NCBI GenBank assembly: GCA_038214135.1
Contig: JBBQSD010000142.1
Span: 1-15,450 of the forward strand
Source of the DNA: JANLSE01 sp038214135
GTDB taxonomy: Bacteria; Chloroflexota; Chloroflexia; Chloroflexales; Roseiflexaceae
DNA: 15,450 nucleotides
Direction: 5' to 3'
Position 1 is the stretch's first letter. The number at the start of each line of letters is the position of its first letter. The position numbers and the translations under genes are program-made. The notes under the pieces are model-generated. The model saw only the letters and a list, made by a program, of their open reading frames with translations. It was not told the origin of the DNA and did not search any database. Shown here one piece after another: positions 7,700 through 14,293 of this stretch.

Positions 7700-8608
7700 C
7701 TATAGCAAGCCGCGCTGGAAGACTGCTGCGATACCGCCTGGTTCGAGCAGCGGCACCTGCTCGGTATCACGCAGTTCGGTGTCGGGCTCGTACTCAACGG
7801 TGTCGGGCTTGCCATCGAAGTTCACTGCAAAACGGCCATACAATCGGTCAGCTTTATCACCACGGGTATGGTTTTTGATTACTAGCGCAGCGGCCTGATC
7901 ACGCTCAGTGAGTGTGGCCTGGATGAGCTTCTGGCGCTTCGTTATCAGTTTGACACCCTGAGCATGCAGCTCCAGCGCATCGAGAAATGCGTTGTAATCG
8001 TGATGCAGGCCAGCGCCAAGTGCGGCTGCCACACGGTCAATCAGGTCCTGCCAGCGGCACATCATGAACCTGCTGGCAGGCGCGCCGGAAGCGTGCACAG
8101 GCATTATCAGAAAGATCGACCCTGAGGCGCAGTGACCGTTCAACCGTTACCTTCCAGTAGCCACGCGGCATTTGGAAAGATTTTTGATTGCCCACTCTCT
8201 TCAACATTGAAAAGCTATCAATCACCCGGCGCATGTCCGCCGCGGAGAAGCGAGAATTCTTCTTGCCCAGGTTTTTGCGCAGCGGTTCAAACCATGTGGT
8301 CGCATCGATTAGTTGGACCATGCCCCTGCGATGCTCTGGCTTGCGGTTGGTTAACACCCAGATATAGGTGGCGATACCGGTGTTATAGAACATATTCAGT
8401 GGTAGGGCGACAATCGCCTCAAGCCATCGTTCTCAATAATCCAGCGCCGGATGTTGCTTTCGCCCTGGCCAGCCTCTTCATTATTCTCCTCGTTGAACTT
8501 GCGGATCAGCTCATCGAAGATCGTCCCCATCGCATGGTTGTCGAGTTCTGACAGTTTCACCTGGCCATTACTGCCCAACACGGGACGTGGACTCAGATTG
8601 ATTGATGG
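7700..8608 (-). pseudogene. hsdM: Type I restriction-modification methyltransferase HsdM, remnant
   Basis: Three frame segments of one HsdM can be followed on the minus strand. From about 8608 the sequence reads PSINLSPRPVL, then DNHAMGTIFDELIRKFN and EENNEEAG, the family's central signature. It then jumps directly to GESNIRRWIIEND, so the SAM-binding and NPPY catalytic region between them, roughly 200 residues, is deleted. Restoring one A near 8425 gives WLEAIVALPLNMFYNTGIATYIW and joins the second segment, which contains PLRKNLGKKN and VTVERSLRL. A further frameshift at about 8050-8090 leads to the third segment, with EYEPDTELRDTEQVPL. The normal REVLP ending and the N-terminal helical domain are missing. 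No hsdS or hsdR is present. The locus cannot encode an active methylase. Confidence 0.85.
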
Positions 8609-8720
8609 CAAACGTACGCACCTGCTATCCGCAGACATACAGATGAAGTGATTGCACGCCATTCCGATCGACTTAGGAGGCAAGGATGGAGGGCGTAACC
8701 CACCAGACCACCCACCAGAA

Positions 8721-8756
8721 AGACAAACAACCCCTCAACGCAAATACGCTGAGAGG
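8721..8756 (-). terminator. Intrinsic terminator downstream of the tRNA-Leu fragment
   Basis: On the minus strand, CCTCTCAGCG (8756-8747) pairs with CGTTGAGGGG (8740-8731) over a 6-base loop, giving a 10-bp stem with G-U pairs. A T-rich tail, TTGTTTGTCT, follows (8730-8721). It lies 20 bp past the CCA end of the tRNA fragment, where a tRNA terminator would be expected. Its presence suggests that the left side is the original downstream flank of the tRNA gene. Confidence 0.65.
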
Positions 8757-8776
8757 CCGTTTGCCGCATTGGGACG

Positions 8777-8832
8777 TGGTGCCGAAGACGGGAGTCGAAC
8801 CCGTATGCATGTTGAGTCCAACGGTTTTTAAG
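8777..8832 (-). tRNA. 3' half of tRNA-Leu(UAA), partial; probable attachment-site scar
   Basis: Read on the minus strand, the segment begins with the anticodon loop CTTAAAA (8832-8826, anticodon UAA) and the 3' anticodon stem ACCGT (8825-8821). A variable-arm region (8820-8805) follows, and then a perfect T arm (ACGGG, loop TTCGACT, CCCGT). It ends with the 3' acceptor strand CTTCGGC, discriminator A and an encoded CCA. Upstream, the sequence departs from tRNA-Leu: the 5' anticodon stem is ACGCC instead of ACGGT, and there is no D arm (no GGTGGAAT or GGTAGAC) and no proper 5' acceptor. This cannot fold as a complete tRNA. Integrative elements of the tyrosine-integrase type commonly recombine at the anticodon loop or T arm and leave such a 3' fragment. 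The intact copy would be at the far end of the element, outside the window. Confidence 0.75.
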
Positions 8833-8936
8833 GGCGTTTTTCGGCGCGGACTGAGAAAGACACGTACGGTCTCTATCGCATCCTAATGCGGAATGCTCAA
8901 TGATCCCTAAGTCCACCAAAGCCCTTCACGGGCTGC

Positions 8937-8960
8937 CAATGACTCACGCAATGACTCATG
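8937..8960 (+). repeat. 12-bp imperfect tandem duplication
   Basis: Two adjacent 12-base units (8937-8948 and 8949-8960) differ at one position (CAATGACTCAcG and CAATGACTCAtG). They lie in the 249-bp stretch between the tRNA fragment and the TrmH-type gene, which otherwise shows no gene, only a 5-bp hairpin at 8920-8934. This is the DNA immediately next to the proposed attachment scar. Confidence 0.6.
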
Positions 8961-9081
8961 CGGTGAAGCACTGTGGACGCCAGAAATGGGCCGATATGCA
9001 TTGATGAGCACCGATTGAGTCGGAAATATGGTTCAGATGATATTGCTATCTCTGTGAGCAAACGCCATACGAAAAGGCTGC

Positions 9082-9906
9082 TCATGCGCCTCGATCCAAC
9101 CCACGCTGGATCTCATACAGCAGCAAACTGCCCGCTACCCCAAGGTTAAGGGAGTCGGTGCCGGGCAGCATCGGAATACGAACCAGTTGGTCGCACATGC
9201 GCCGCTGTTCTCGTGTAAGCCCGGCCCGCTCCTCGCCCAGTATGAGCACGAGTGGTGCCTGATAGGATGCGTTGGTGTAGACAACCTCACCATCGGGTGC
9301 CGCCCCGATGATGTGGATCTGGGAATGCTGCGCCCATGCCTGCAATGCAGCAAGATTGGTGCGGATGAACTGCTGGCGAAAGACTGCGCCCATACTGGCG
9401 CGAACCACCCGTGGATCAAAAGGATCAATCTGATTGCCAAGCACCATGAATCCAGTTGCACCAGTCGCAACAGCAGTCCGGATGAGAGTCCCGAGGTTTC
9501 CAGGCGAACGTACCTGGCTCAGGGCAACCCAACACGCTGGGGCAGCAACGGGCATGCAGGGCAGTTGCATGATCTGCTGACGGACAATGGCCCCAACACC
9601 GGCCGCACGCGGTGTACGTGAAATGCTGCGGAATTGTTCGGGCGAGATGCGGATGGTTGGTACCCCAGCACGCTTATGCTGCCGCACGAGCTTGCGTGCC
9701 AATGGCGCGATCAGCAAGCGCTCACTATACACGATCGCTTCGATCCGCACGCCACTATCACTGGCGGCAACAAAATGACGCACGCCTTCCAGAAAGAAGC
9801 ACCCATGCTGATCGCGCGTTCGGCGATCATGGATTAATTGGGTGATCAGATTGAGGGTGGGAATGATGGCAAGCGGCCCTTGGCCGAAGATCAAATCACT
9901 GGCCAT
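9082..9906 (-). CDS. TrmH/SpoU-family RNA 2'-O-methyltransferase
   Basis: A 274-residue SPOUT methyltransferase. After an N-terminal substrate-binding (L30e-like) part of about 115 residues with FFLEGVRHF, the catalytic domain carries all three SpoU motifs. Motif 1 is SPGNLGTLIRTA (134-145, Asn137 and Arg143), motif 2 is LILGEERAGL (221-230), and motif 3 is IPMLPGTDSLNLGVA (244-258) with Ser252 and Asn254. These form the trefoil-knot SAM site. The protein would transfer a methyl group to a ribose 2'-OH in rRNA or tRNA; the target nucleotide cannot be deduced. It is transcribed divergently from the MORN gene across a 201-bp spacer that contains a TATAAT and a palindrome. The GGAG just before the ATG at 9906 is unusually close, so the exact start is a little uncertain. 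Confidence 0.92.
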   Translation of the reverse strand: MASDLIFGQGPLAIIPTLNLITQLIHDRRTRDQHGCFFLEGVRHFVAASDSGVRIEAIVYSERLLIAPLARKLVRQHKRAGVPTIRISPEQFRSISRTPRAAGVGAIVRQQIMQLPCMPVAAPACWVALSQVRSPGNLGTLIRTAVATGATGFMVLGNQIDPFDPRVVRASMGAVFRQQFIRTNLAALQAWAQHSQIHIIGAAPDGEVVYTNASYQAPLVLILGEERAGLTREQRRMCDQLVRIPMLPGTDSLNLGVAGSLLLYEIQRGLDRGA

Positions 9907-9984
9907 ACTCCAGTGAGCGCGCCAAGGGGCGCCGGGTATCGTTCTTCTTGTGCATTGGTGGGGCAGCAGTGCTGCAACTCATAA

Positions 9985-10016
9985 GGATATCCAGGCGAAT
10001 ATCCGCAAACATTATA
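9985..10016 (-). promoter_or_regulatory. Candidate promoter -10 box with adjacent palindrome
   Basis: On the minus strand a perfect TATAAT lies at 10016-10011, about 105 bp upstream of the TrmH-type start. Just downstream, near the expected transcription start, GGATAT (9985-9990) and ATATCC (9999-10004) form a 6-bp inverted repeat with an 8-bp centre, as an operator might. No good -35 hexamer is found 17-18 bp upstream, so the promoter call is weak. Confidence 0.35.
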
Positions 10017-10107
10017 GCATGTTTCGCAGATCTACCCCATCATTTCCCGACAAAAACAATTGCAGCAACGTTCGATCTGGTATGAATAACTGGAGGACCA
10101 CGAAACT

Positions 10108-10797
10108 ATGATCGAGCCAAGCAGTGATACCCTAATCATCCCCGCAGAAGCCGAGGAGCGGATCGAGGAAACCTTTGCGAGCGGTACACCAAAGCTGGCA
10201 AGCTACTGGATTGCTGATATACAGATTGGGCGACGGTTCTGGGATATGGATGGCATGCTTGGCCTAGAGTATCGCATGCACGGCGAGCATATGCACGGGT
10301 TGTTTCGACGCTGGGATGCTGGGATCTTGACCCACGAAACCGCCTATCGTGACGGAAAAGAGCATGGGACCGCCCGCCAGTATGATCAGCACGGCACGAT
10401 GATCGGCAGCTATACCATGATTGATGGAACAGGCCTCGATCTCTGGTTTTACGCCGCTGGTGTACTCGCGGAAGAGCGCGCATGTCACGATGGCGCACTG
10501 CATGGATTTGAGCGCTGGTGGAATGATGATAACGCAACGATATACCAGGAGAGTCACTTCTGGCATGGTCAGGAGCATGGGGTGTTTCGCCGTTGGAATG
10601 CGCACGGACGGCTGGCGCGTGGCTACCCACAGTACTTTATAAAGGGGCGGAAGGTCACGAAACGCCAATACCTCCAGGCATCCGCCACGGATGACACACT
10701 GCCACGCTTTCAAATCGCCGATCATAACCCGCATCGGACATTGCCCATGTGCAGGCAGCCGGATACTGAGAAGGATCAGACTTCGATACGCGGATAA
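10108..10797 (+). CDS. MORN-repeat / YwqK-like protein
   Basis: A 229-residue protein built around MORN-type repeats of about 22-24 residues. Units with the G-x-x-HG-x-x-x-x-(Y/W) core are visible: HGEHMHGLFRRWDAGIL, RDGKEHGTARQYDQHGTM, HDGALHGFERWW and WHGQEHGVFRRWNAHGRL, spanning roughly residues 54-175. The ending FIKGRKVTKRQYLQA resembles the C-terminal signature of many bacterial MORN/YwqK-like proteins. There is no signal peptide or membrane segment. Bacterial MORN proteins of this kind have been annotated as antitoxin or immunity-like, but the function is generally unproven. GGAGG lies 11 bases before the ATG. The gene is divergent from the TrmH-type gene and convergent with the TPR gene. 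The C-terminal 30 residues or so look non-conserved. Confidence 0.8.
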   Translation: MIEPSSDTLIIPAEAEERIEETFASGTPKLASYWIADIQIGRRFWDMDGMLGLEYRMHGEHMHGLFRRWDAGILTHETAYRDGKEHGTARQYDQHGTMIGSYTMIDGTGLDLWFYAAGVLAEERACHDGALHGFERWWNDDNATIYQESHFWHGQEHGVFRRWNAHGRLARGYPQYFIKGRKVTKRQYLQASATDDTLPRFQIADHNPHRTLPMCRQPDTEKDQTSIRG

Positions 10798-11150
10798 TAG
10801 TCGTTTCGCGCTCGTATCTCAATGCTAAAGCTATCACCGAGGCGAGAACCCACGACCTGCTGTTTACGAACTATCCCAAACGCCATCCACAGCATTCCAT
10901 ACACGTCTTTTTCGGCATTCTGATGCAATGTATAATTCTGTACAAACCATGCATATCCACGCCAATCTGGGGTTTGGCTCCATGTTTGGCTCCATGAGGT
11001 GGCAGGCTTTCTCCTGATTTAGCTGTCGATTGCTCGTAGAGCAAGGCTCCGCAAGACACTGTGCAGGCAACTACTCTGTGGATTGCTTTGACCAGAGACG
11101 ATTTGAGATAAGCCTTGTTCCGTGCGTGCTCACATAGACGTGCTGGGTCG
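10798..11150. other. Convergent spacer with no recognisable gene
   Basis: No protein-like frame, hairpin terminator or RNA gene is evident between the MORN gene and the TPR gene. The minus-strand open frames covering it lack ribosome-binding sites and overlap each other. The only structure seen is a perfect 12-bp tandem duplication at 10973-10996. Confidence 0.4.
10973..10996 (+). repeat. Perfect 12-bp tandem duplication
   Basis: The unit TTTGGCTCCATG occurs twice in direct succession (10973-10984 and 10985-10996). It lies in a non-coding spacer and is probably a slippage product. Confidence 0.75.
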
Positions 11151-13799
11151 CTATACTTCATAATCGATCGTCAGCTCGCACGTCGCACGATGCTCCCGAT
11201 CAAAATTGGTCACCTTCAGCTTCCAGTAGCGATCACCGACCGCCTGGAGATCCGCCTCCGTGATGTCGATGGTGATGGTCAGCGTCTCACCATCGCTGCC
11301 ATCCTCACGAGTCCAGTGCTCACGCTGCTCGCCCATGAAGAGCAGCATCACGCTGTCCGATCCCGCAATCATCAGCCGGATCGAGAGGGTTGTTGGTTTC
11401 GCGAAGCGCAGGTACTGCTCATACTGCGCGGCTTCGGTCGTCGACCGGCCGATAGCCAGTGTGAGTGGATACACCCCTGGCTGCATGGTCTCCCACACGG
11501 CACGGGCGAATGGTTGCGCTACATACGCATACAGCGCCTGGGCAAGGCTACGAAAGAGATTGGCATAGGCCGGCGTCCACGCATCGGGCGAGGCGGCCAG
11601 GCCGATCAGGATATGATGACCCTGGCGGGCGATCAGCGCATAGTTGGGGTCGAACTGCACCCGTGCCAGTACGTCAACGACGCGGGGCAGGTGGCTTGTT
11701 CGCGGAAGGTGCAACCCAACATGATCGACCGTGTCTGGCGTGGTGGTGGGTGCAATCCCAGCTGGATCGCCAAGCCCTGGCAGCTGCGCGAACGGGTTGG
11801 GCTCGACGAGCAGCGGCATCGCCATCGCGCCATAGTGTACGCAGAGGCTAGTATTGATTTCGAGCCCCAGTTGTGCGAACAGCTTGGCAGCGCCAAACCC
11901 AATGCCGATCACTTTGCGATTCTGCAGGCGTATAATCTGTTCGCTTGTGAGGGTGACAGCCCAATCATCGGTCACGATGATAATCAGGATCTCGCCTAGT
12001 GCGGTCATTGCCGCATCAAGAGTCTGCACCACATTGACCTTTTGATCCAAGCTACTGGCTAACAGCGCGCACAATGCGCTGACTGCCGTGTGATGTGTCG
12101 GCGACTGGAAGATGACAAAGGCAGCGTCATCCATGGGGTCACTCGCCGTTTCGTCCTGCCCTATGGTGGTACCTTCAGCTTGAGCAGCCTGCTCCTCGCG
12201 GATTGGCCATGTATCAGGCAGGAGATCGAGGCGATCCTGCAGGTCGATGATGCGCGGGTGTTCGGCACCCAGGACAGGCGTGCATGCGTCAAGGGCGCGG
12301 CGATAGATCTCGCGCACGAGCCCATACTCGCCTGCTCCCGACAGCACCGCATCAATGCTGCGGATCAGTCGGAGCAACTCCTGATCCGGAGTGTCAAGCG
12401 CTGCCGGATGGATCGCGAGCACACGATGAAGCATCGGGATGGCAGATGCCTGGACGTCCTCTCCGTTCTGCACGAGCCGCTGCGCCCATGCGATCAGCAG
12501 GGTCGCGATATGCGGGTGGTCAGGGCCATAGCGTTGTTCCATCGTGGACAGGAGCTGTGCGTAGAATGACGGGAGGGTTGCGCCATTGCCTGTTGTGGCC
12601 TTGTCCTCCCCGATGTCACCCAGGAAACCAAAGGCGTTCAGAGTCGGGATCAGCTGCACCGGTTCCGCGAAGTGTGGCAGCATGTGCGCGAACACCTCGC
12701 CTGCGCGCCCGCGATCACCCTGGCGCCAGAGCAGGGTCAAGAAGCCAAGCATGGCATAGCCGCGCTCGGCACCCTGGTATCCAGTCCGCTCGTAGCTGGC
12801 GATCAGTCGCTCGTAGATCGCCCGCCCGCGCTCAAACTCGCTGTTCACTTGGTATGACGAGCCGACCAAGGCCAGAAATGCGAGCGTGCTTGGGTGATCG
12901 GAGCCAAGCTCAACATCGAGCCGCTCCAACTCCTGGGCGATCGCTGCTTCGGCCCCCGCCTTGTCGCCCTGCTTCCGCAAGACGTCACTGATCTCGACGA
13001 TCAGGGAAAGCGCGGATGGATCGTGATCGCCAAGGGCGCTGCGCTGTCGCGCAAGCTGGTCGCGCAGCATCGCCAGCGCAGTCGCATGATTGCCCATGGC
13101 CTCGTGTGTCCATGTGATTTGGGCGAGCGTATTCTGGATGTGGTAATCCTCGTCCGAGTCGTAGAAACGCCGGTAGATGATGAGCAACCGCTCGTAGATT
13201 GCTAAGGATCGACCATAGGTTCTCTGCGAACGGAGCCGCATCGCCAGCATTTCCAGCGCCACACAGGTGCGCTCGTGCTCAGGGCCGAAGGCGCGCTCAA
13301 GGATCTGCACCGCCCGCTCGGCCATCGCCGTATACGGCTGCATTGGTGCCCAGAGTCGCCCCTGGTTGACAATTCGGAGGAGGCTGTCGGCCACATCAGG
13401 GTGATCGAGGCCGAGCAACTGTTCACGGATCTGCAGCGCCTGCTCGTGCAACCGCTGCCCGGCCGTGCTCTCCTCCTGCGTGGGGTGAGCATCATCCCCG
13501 AATACATTGCCGTGTTCATAGAGATACACCTGCGCCCATTCGTGGAGTGCGGTGGCCTCACGAAGCTGATCCTGAAGTTGGCGCGCGATTGCCACGGCCT
13601 GCTCGGCCTGCTCCTGCCCGCGCAGCGTGCCCACTGCCCTGACCCGCCAGATCAAGGCGCAGTGGAGCTCATAGCGTCGCTCCAGGCTTGCAGTGTCATC
13701 CTGGTTGGCCAGCTCCTGGAGTTCGATCATGAGTGCCTGCGCCTGTGCAGCACGCTCCATCTCGTAGGGATCTTCGGCTATAGGCGATATTTCCGTCAC
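11151..13799 (-). CDS. Large TPR protein with unidentified C-terminal domains
   Basis: An 882-residue cytoplasmic-type protein. Residues about 30-530 are tetratricopeptide repeats of the kinesin-light-chain type. The recurring inter-helix signature is seen as LGLDHPDVADSL (129-140), FGPEHERTCVAL (171-182), LGDHDPSALSL (256-266), LGSDHPSTLAFL (298-309), YGPDHPHIATLL (424-435) and LGAEHPRIIDL (510-520). After an acidic linker, residues about 557-672 look like an alpha/beta (Rossmann or class-I-amidotransferase-like) domain with FVIFQSPTHH, ILIIIVTDD and IGIGFGAAKLFAQLGL. Residues about 773-882 look like a beta sandwich. Neither domain is recognised. The start is a GTG (13799-13797) preceded by GGGAG; the overlapping ATG is followed at once by TGA. 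The gene is 178 bp downstream of the nucleotidyltransferase on the same strand. It may act as a scaffold or sensor, but that is a guess. Confidence 0.8.
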   Translation of the reverse strand: MTEISPIAEDPYEMERAAQAQALMIELQELANQDDTASLERRYELHCALIWRVRAVGTLRGQEQAEQAVAIARQLQDQLREATALHEWAQVYLYEHGNVFGDDAHPTQEESTAGQRLHEQALQIREQLLGLDHPDVADSLLRIVNQGRLWAPMQPYTAMAERAVQILERAFGPEHERTCVALEMLAMRLRSQRTYGRSLAIYERLLIIYRRFYDSDEDYHIQNTLAQITWTHEAMGNHATALAMLRDQLARQRSALGDHDPSALSLIVEISDVLRKQGDKAGAEAAIAQELERLDVELGSDHPSTLAFLALVGSSYQVNSEFERGRAIYERLIASYERTGYQGAERGYAMLGFLTLLWRQGDRGRAGEVFAHMLPHFAEPVQLIPTLNAFGFLGDIGEDKATTGNGATLPSFYAQLLSTMEQRYGPDHPHIATLLIAWAQRLVQNGEDVQASAIPMLHRVLAIHPAALDTPDQELLRLIRSIDAVLSGAGEYGLVREIYRRALDACTPVLGAEHPRIIDLQDRLDLLPDTWPIREEQAAQAEGTTIGQDETASDPMDDAAFVIFQSPTHHTAVSALCALLASSLDQKVNVVQTLDAAMTALGEILIIIVTDDWAVTLTSEQIIRLQNRKVIGIGFGAAKLFAQLGLEINTSLCVHYGAMAMPLLVEPNPFAQLPGLGDPAGIAPTTTPDTVDHVGLHLPRTSHLPRVVDVLARVQFDPNYALIARQGHHILIGLAASPDAWTPAYANLFRSLAQALYAYVAQPFARAVWETMQPGVYPLTLAIGRSTTEAAQYEQYLRFAKPTTLSIRLMIAGSDSVMLLFMGEQREHWTREDGSDGETLTITIDITEADLQAVGDRYWKLKVTNFDREHRATCELTIDYEV

Positions 13800-13977
13800 A
13801 TCAGACTCCCTTGGTTGTCAGAGGCACCATCCACTGTGCGATATCTTCGATTGATAGCTATGACACTCGCTTGTTGGAGGTCGATACTCGGTCGGATGTA
13901 TAGCATACTCCATATGATTGAGACAATGACCAGCACAATCTTGAGCACACGCCCAGACGATCAAGGTAAAGTATTAT

Positions 13978-14292
13978 CTATTCATCGAAAACAAATCTTC
14001 CCGATTTGATGACACTATTGATAAAAGAAAATTGTTCCTTGCCATACTCTTCCACCTCTTGAGGCGTGTAGATATGGACATCGACTGGAATAAGGCTGGA
14101 CAATAGCATGGACTTCAGATTATCTGCCCGGTTTGCCATCGGCAGATGTGTTTCCATAATTACAAAGATGTCCAAGTCACTCTTCATCGTGGCCGTGCCT
14201 TTGGCGTAGGAACCAAAGATGATCACCTTTTTCGGTTGAATTCGCGCCACAATCTGGCGGACCAGCTTGTCAATTTCTGTTGGTGTCAGCAT
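13978..14292 (-). CDS. MNT-type minimal nucleotidyltransferase
   Basis: A 104-residue protein of the Pol-beta-like minimal nucleotidyltransferase superfamily. The active-site signature is complete: Gly27-Ser28 in FGSYAKG, Asp39 and Asp41 in SDLDIFV, and a third carboxylate at Asp71 in PVDVHIY. Such domains transfer NMP from an NTP to a protein or nucleic acid; many pair with HEPN proteins as the antitoxin (MntA type). No HEPN partner is seen next to it here. I chose the ATG at 14292. It lies one base after the TGA of the upstream Tc-toxin gene and has no clear ribosome-binding site, so translation probably depends on ribosomes terminating on the toxin frame. An in-frame TTG at 14301 overlapping the toxin end is an alternative start. 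Confidence 0.88.
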   Translation of the reverse strand: MLTPTEIDKLVRQIVARIQPKKVIIFGSYAKGTATMKSDLDIFVIMETHLPMANRADNLKSMLLSSLIPVDVHIYTPQEVEEYGKEQFSFINSVIKSGRFVFDE

Positions 14293-14293
14293 A

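Noticed and set aside
8777..8843. A complete short tRNA using GCCGAAA at 8837-8843 as 5' acceptor
   Set aside because: Only 34 bases would separate the acceptor from the T arm, too few for D and anticodon arms, and the anticodon stem would have two mismatches.
8593..8919. Minus-strand open frame with an apparent membrane segment across the tRNA fragment
   Set aside because: Its middle (GFDSRLRHHVP) is the usual spurious translation of a tRNA T arm, and the hydrophobic part comes from the terminator region.
8777..9080. A tRNA-Leu(UAA) interrupted by a group I intron, with the 5' exon further right
   Set aside because: No 5' tRNA-Leu half (D arm or GCCGAAG acceptor followed by GGTGGAAT-like sequence) is found on the minus strand within the next 250 bp, and the base before the proposed 3' exon is not the expected intron-terminal G.
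10060..10086. TTGCAG and TATGAA as a promoter for the MORN gene
   Set aside because: The spacing is 15 bp and the transcription start would fall on the ribosome-binding site just before the gene, so the pair is not convincing.
13275..14009. 244-codon plus-strand open frame
   Set aside because: Entirely antisense to the start of the TPR gene and its upstream spacer, with no family resemblance and no ribosome-binding site.
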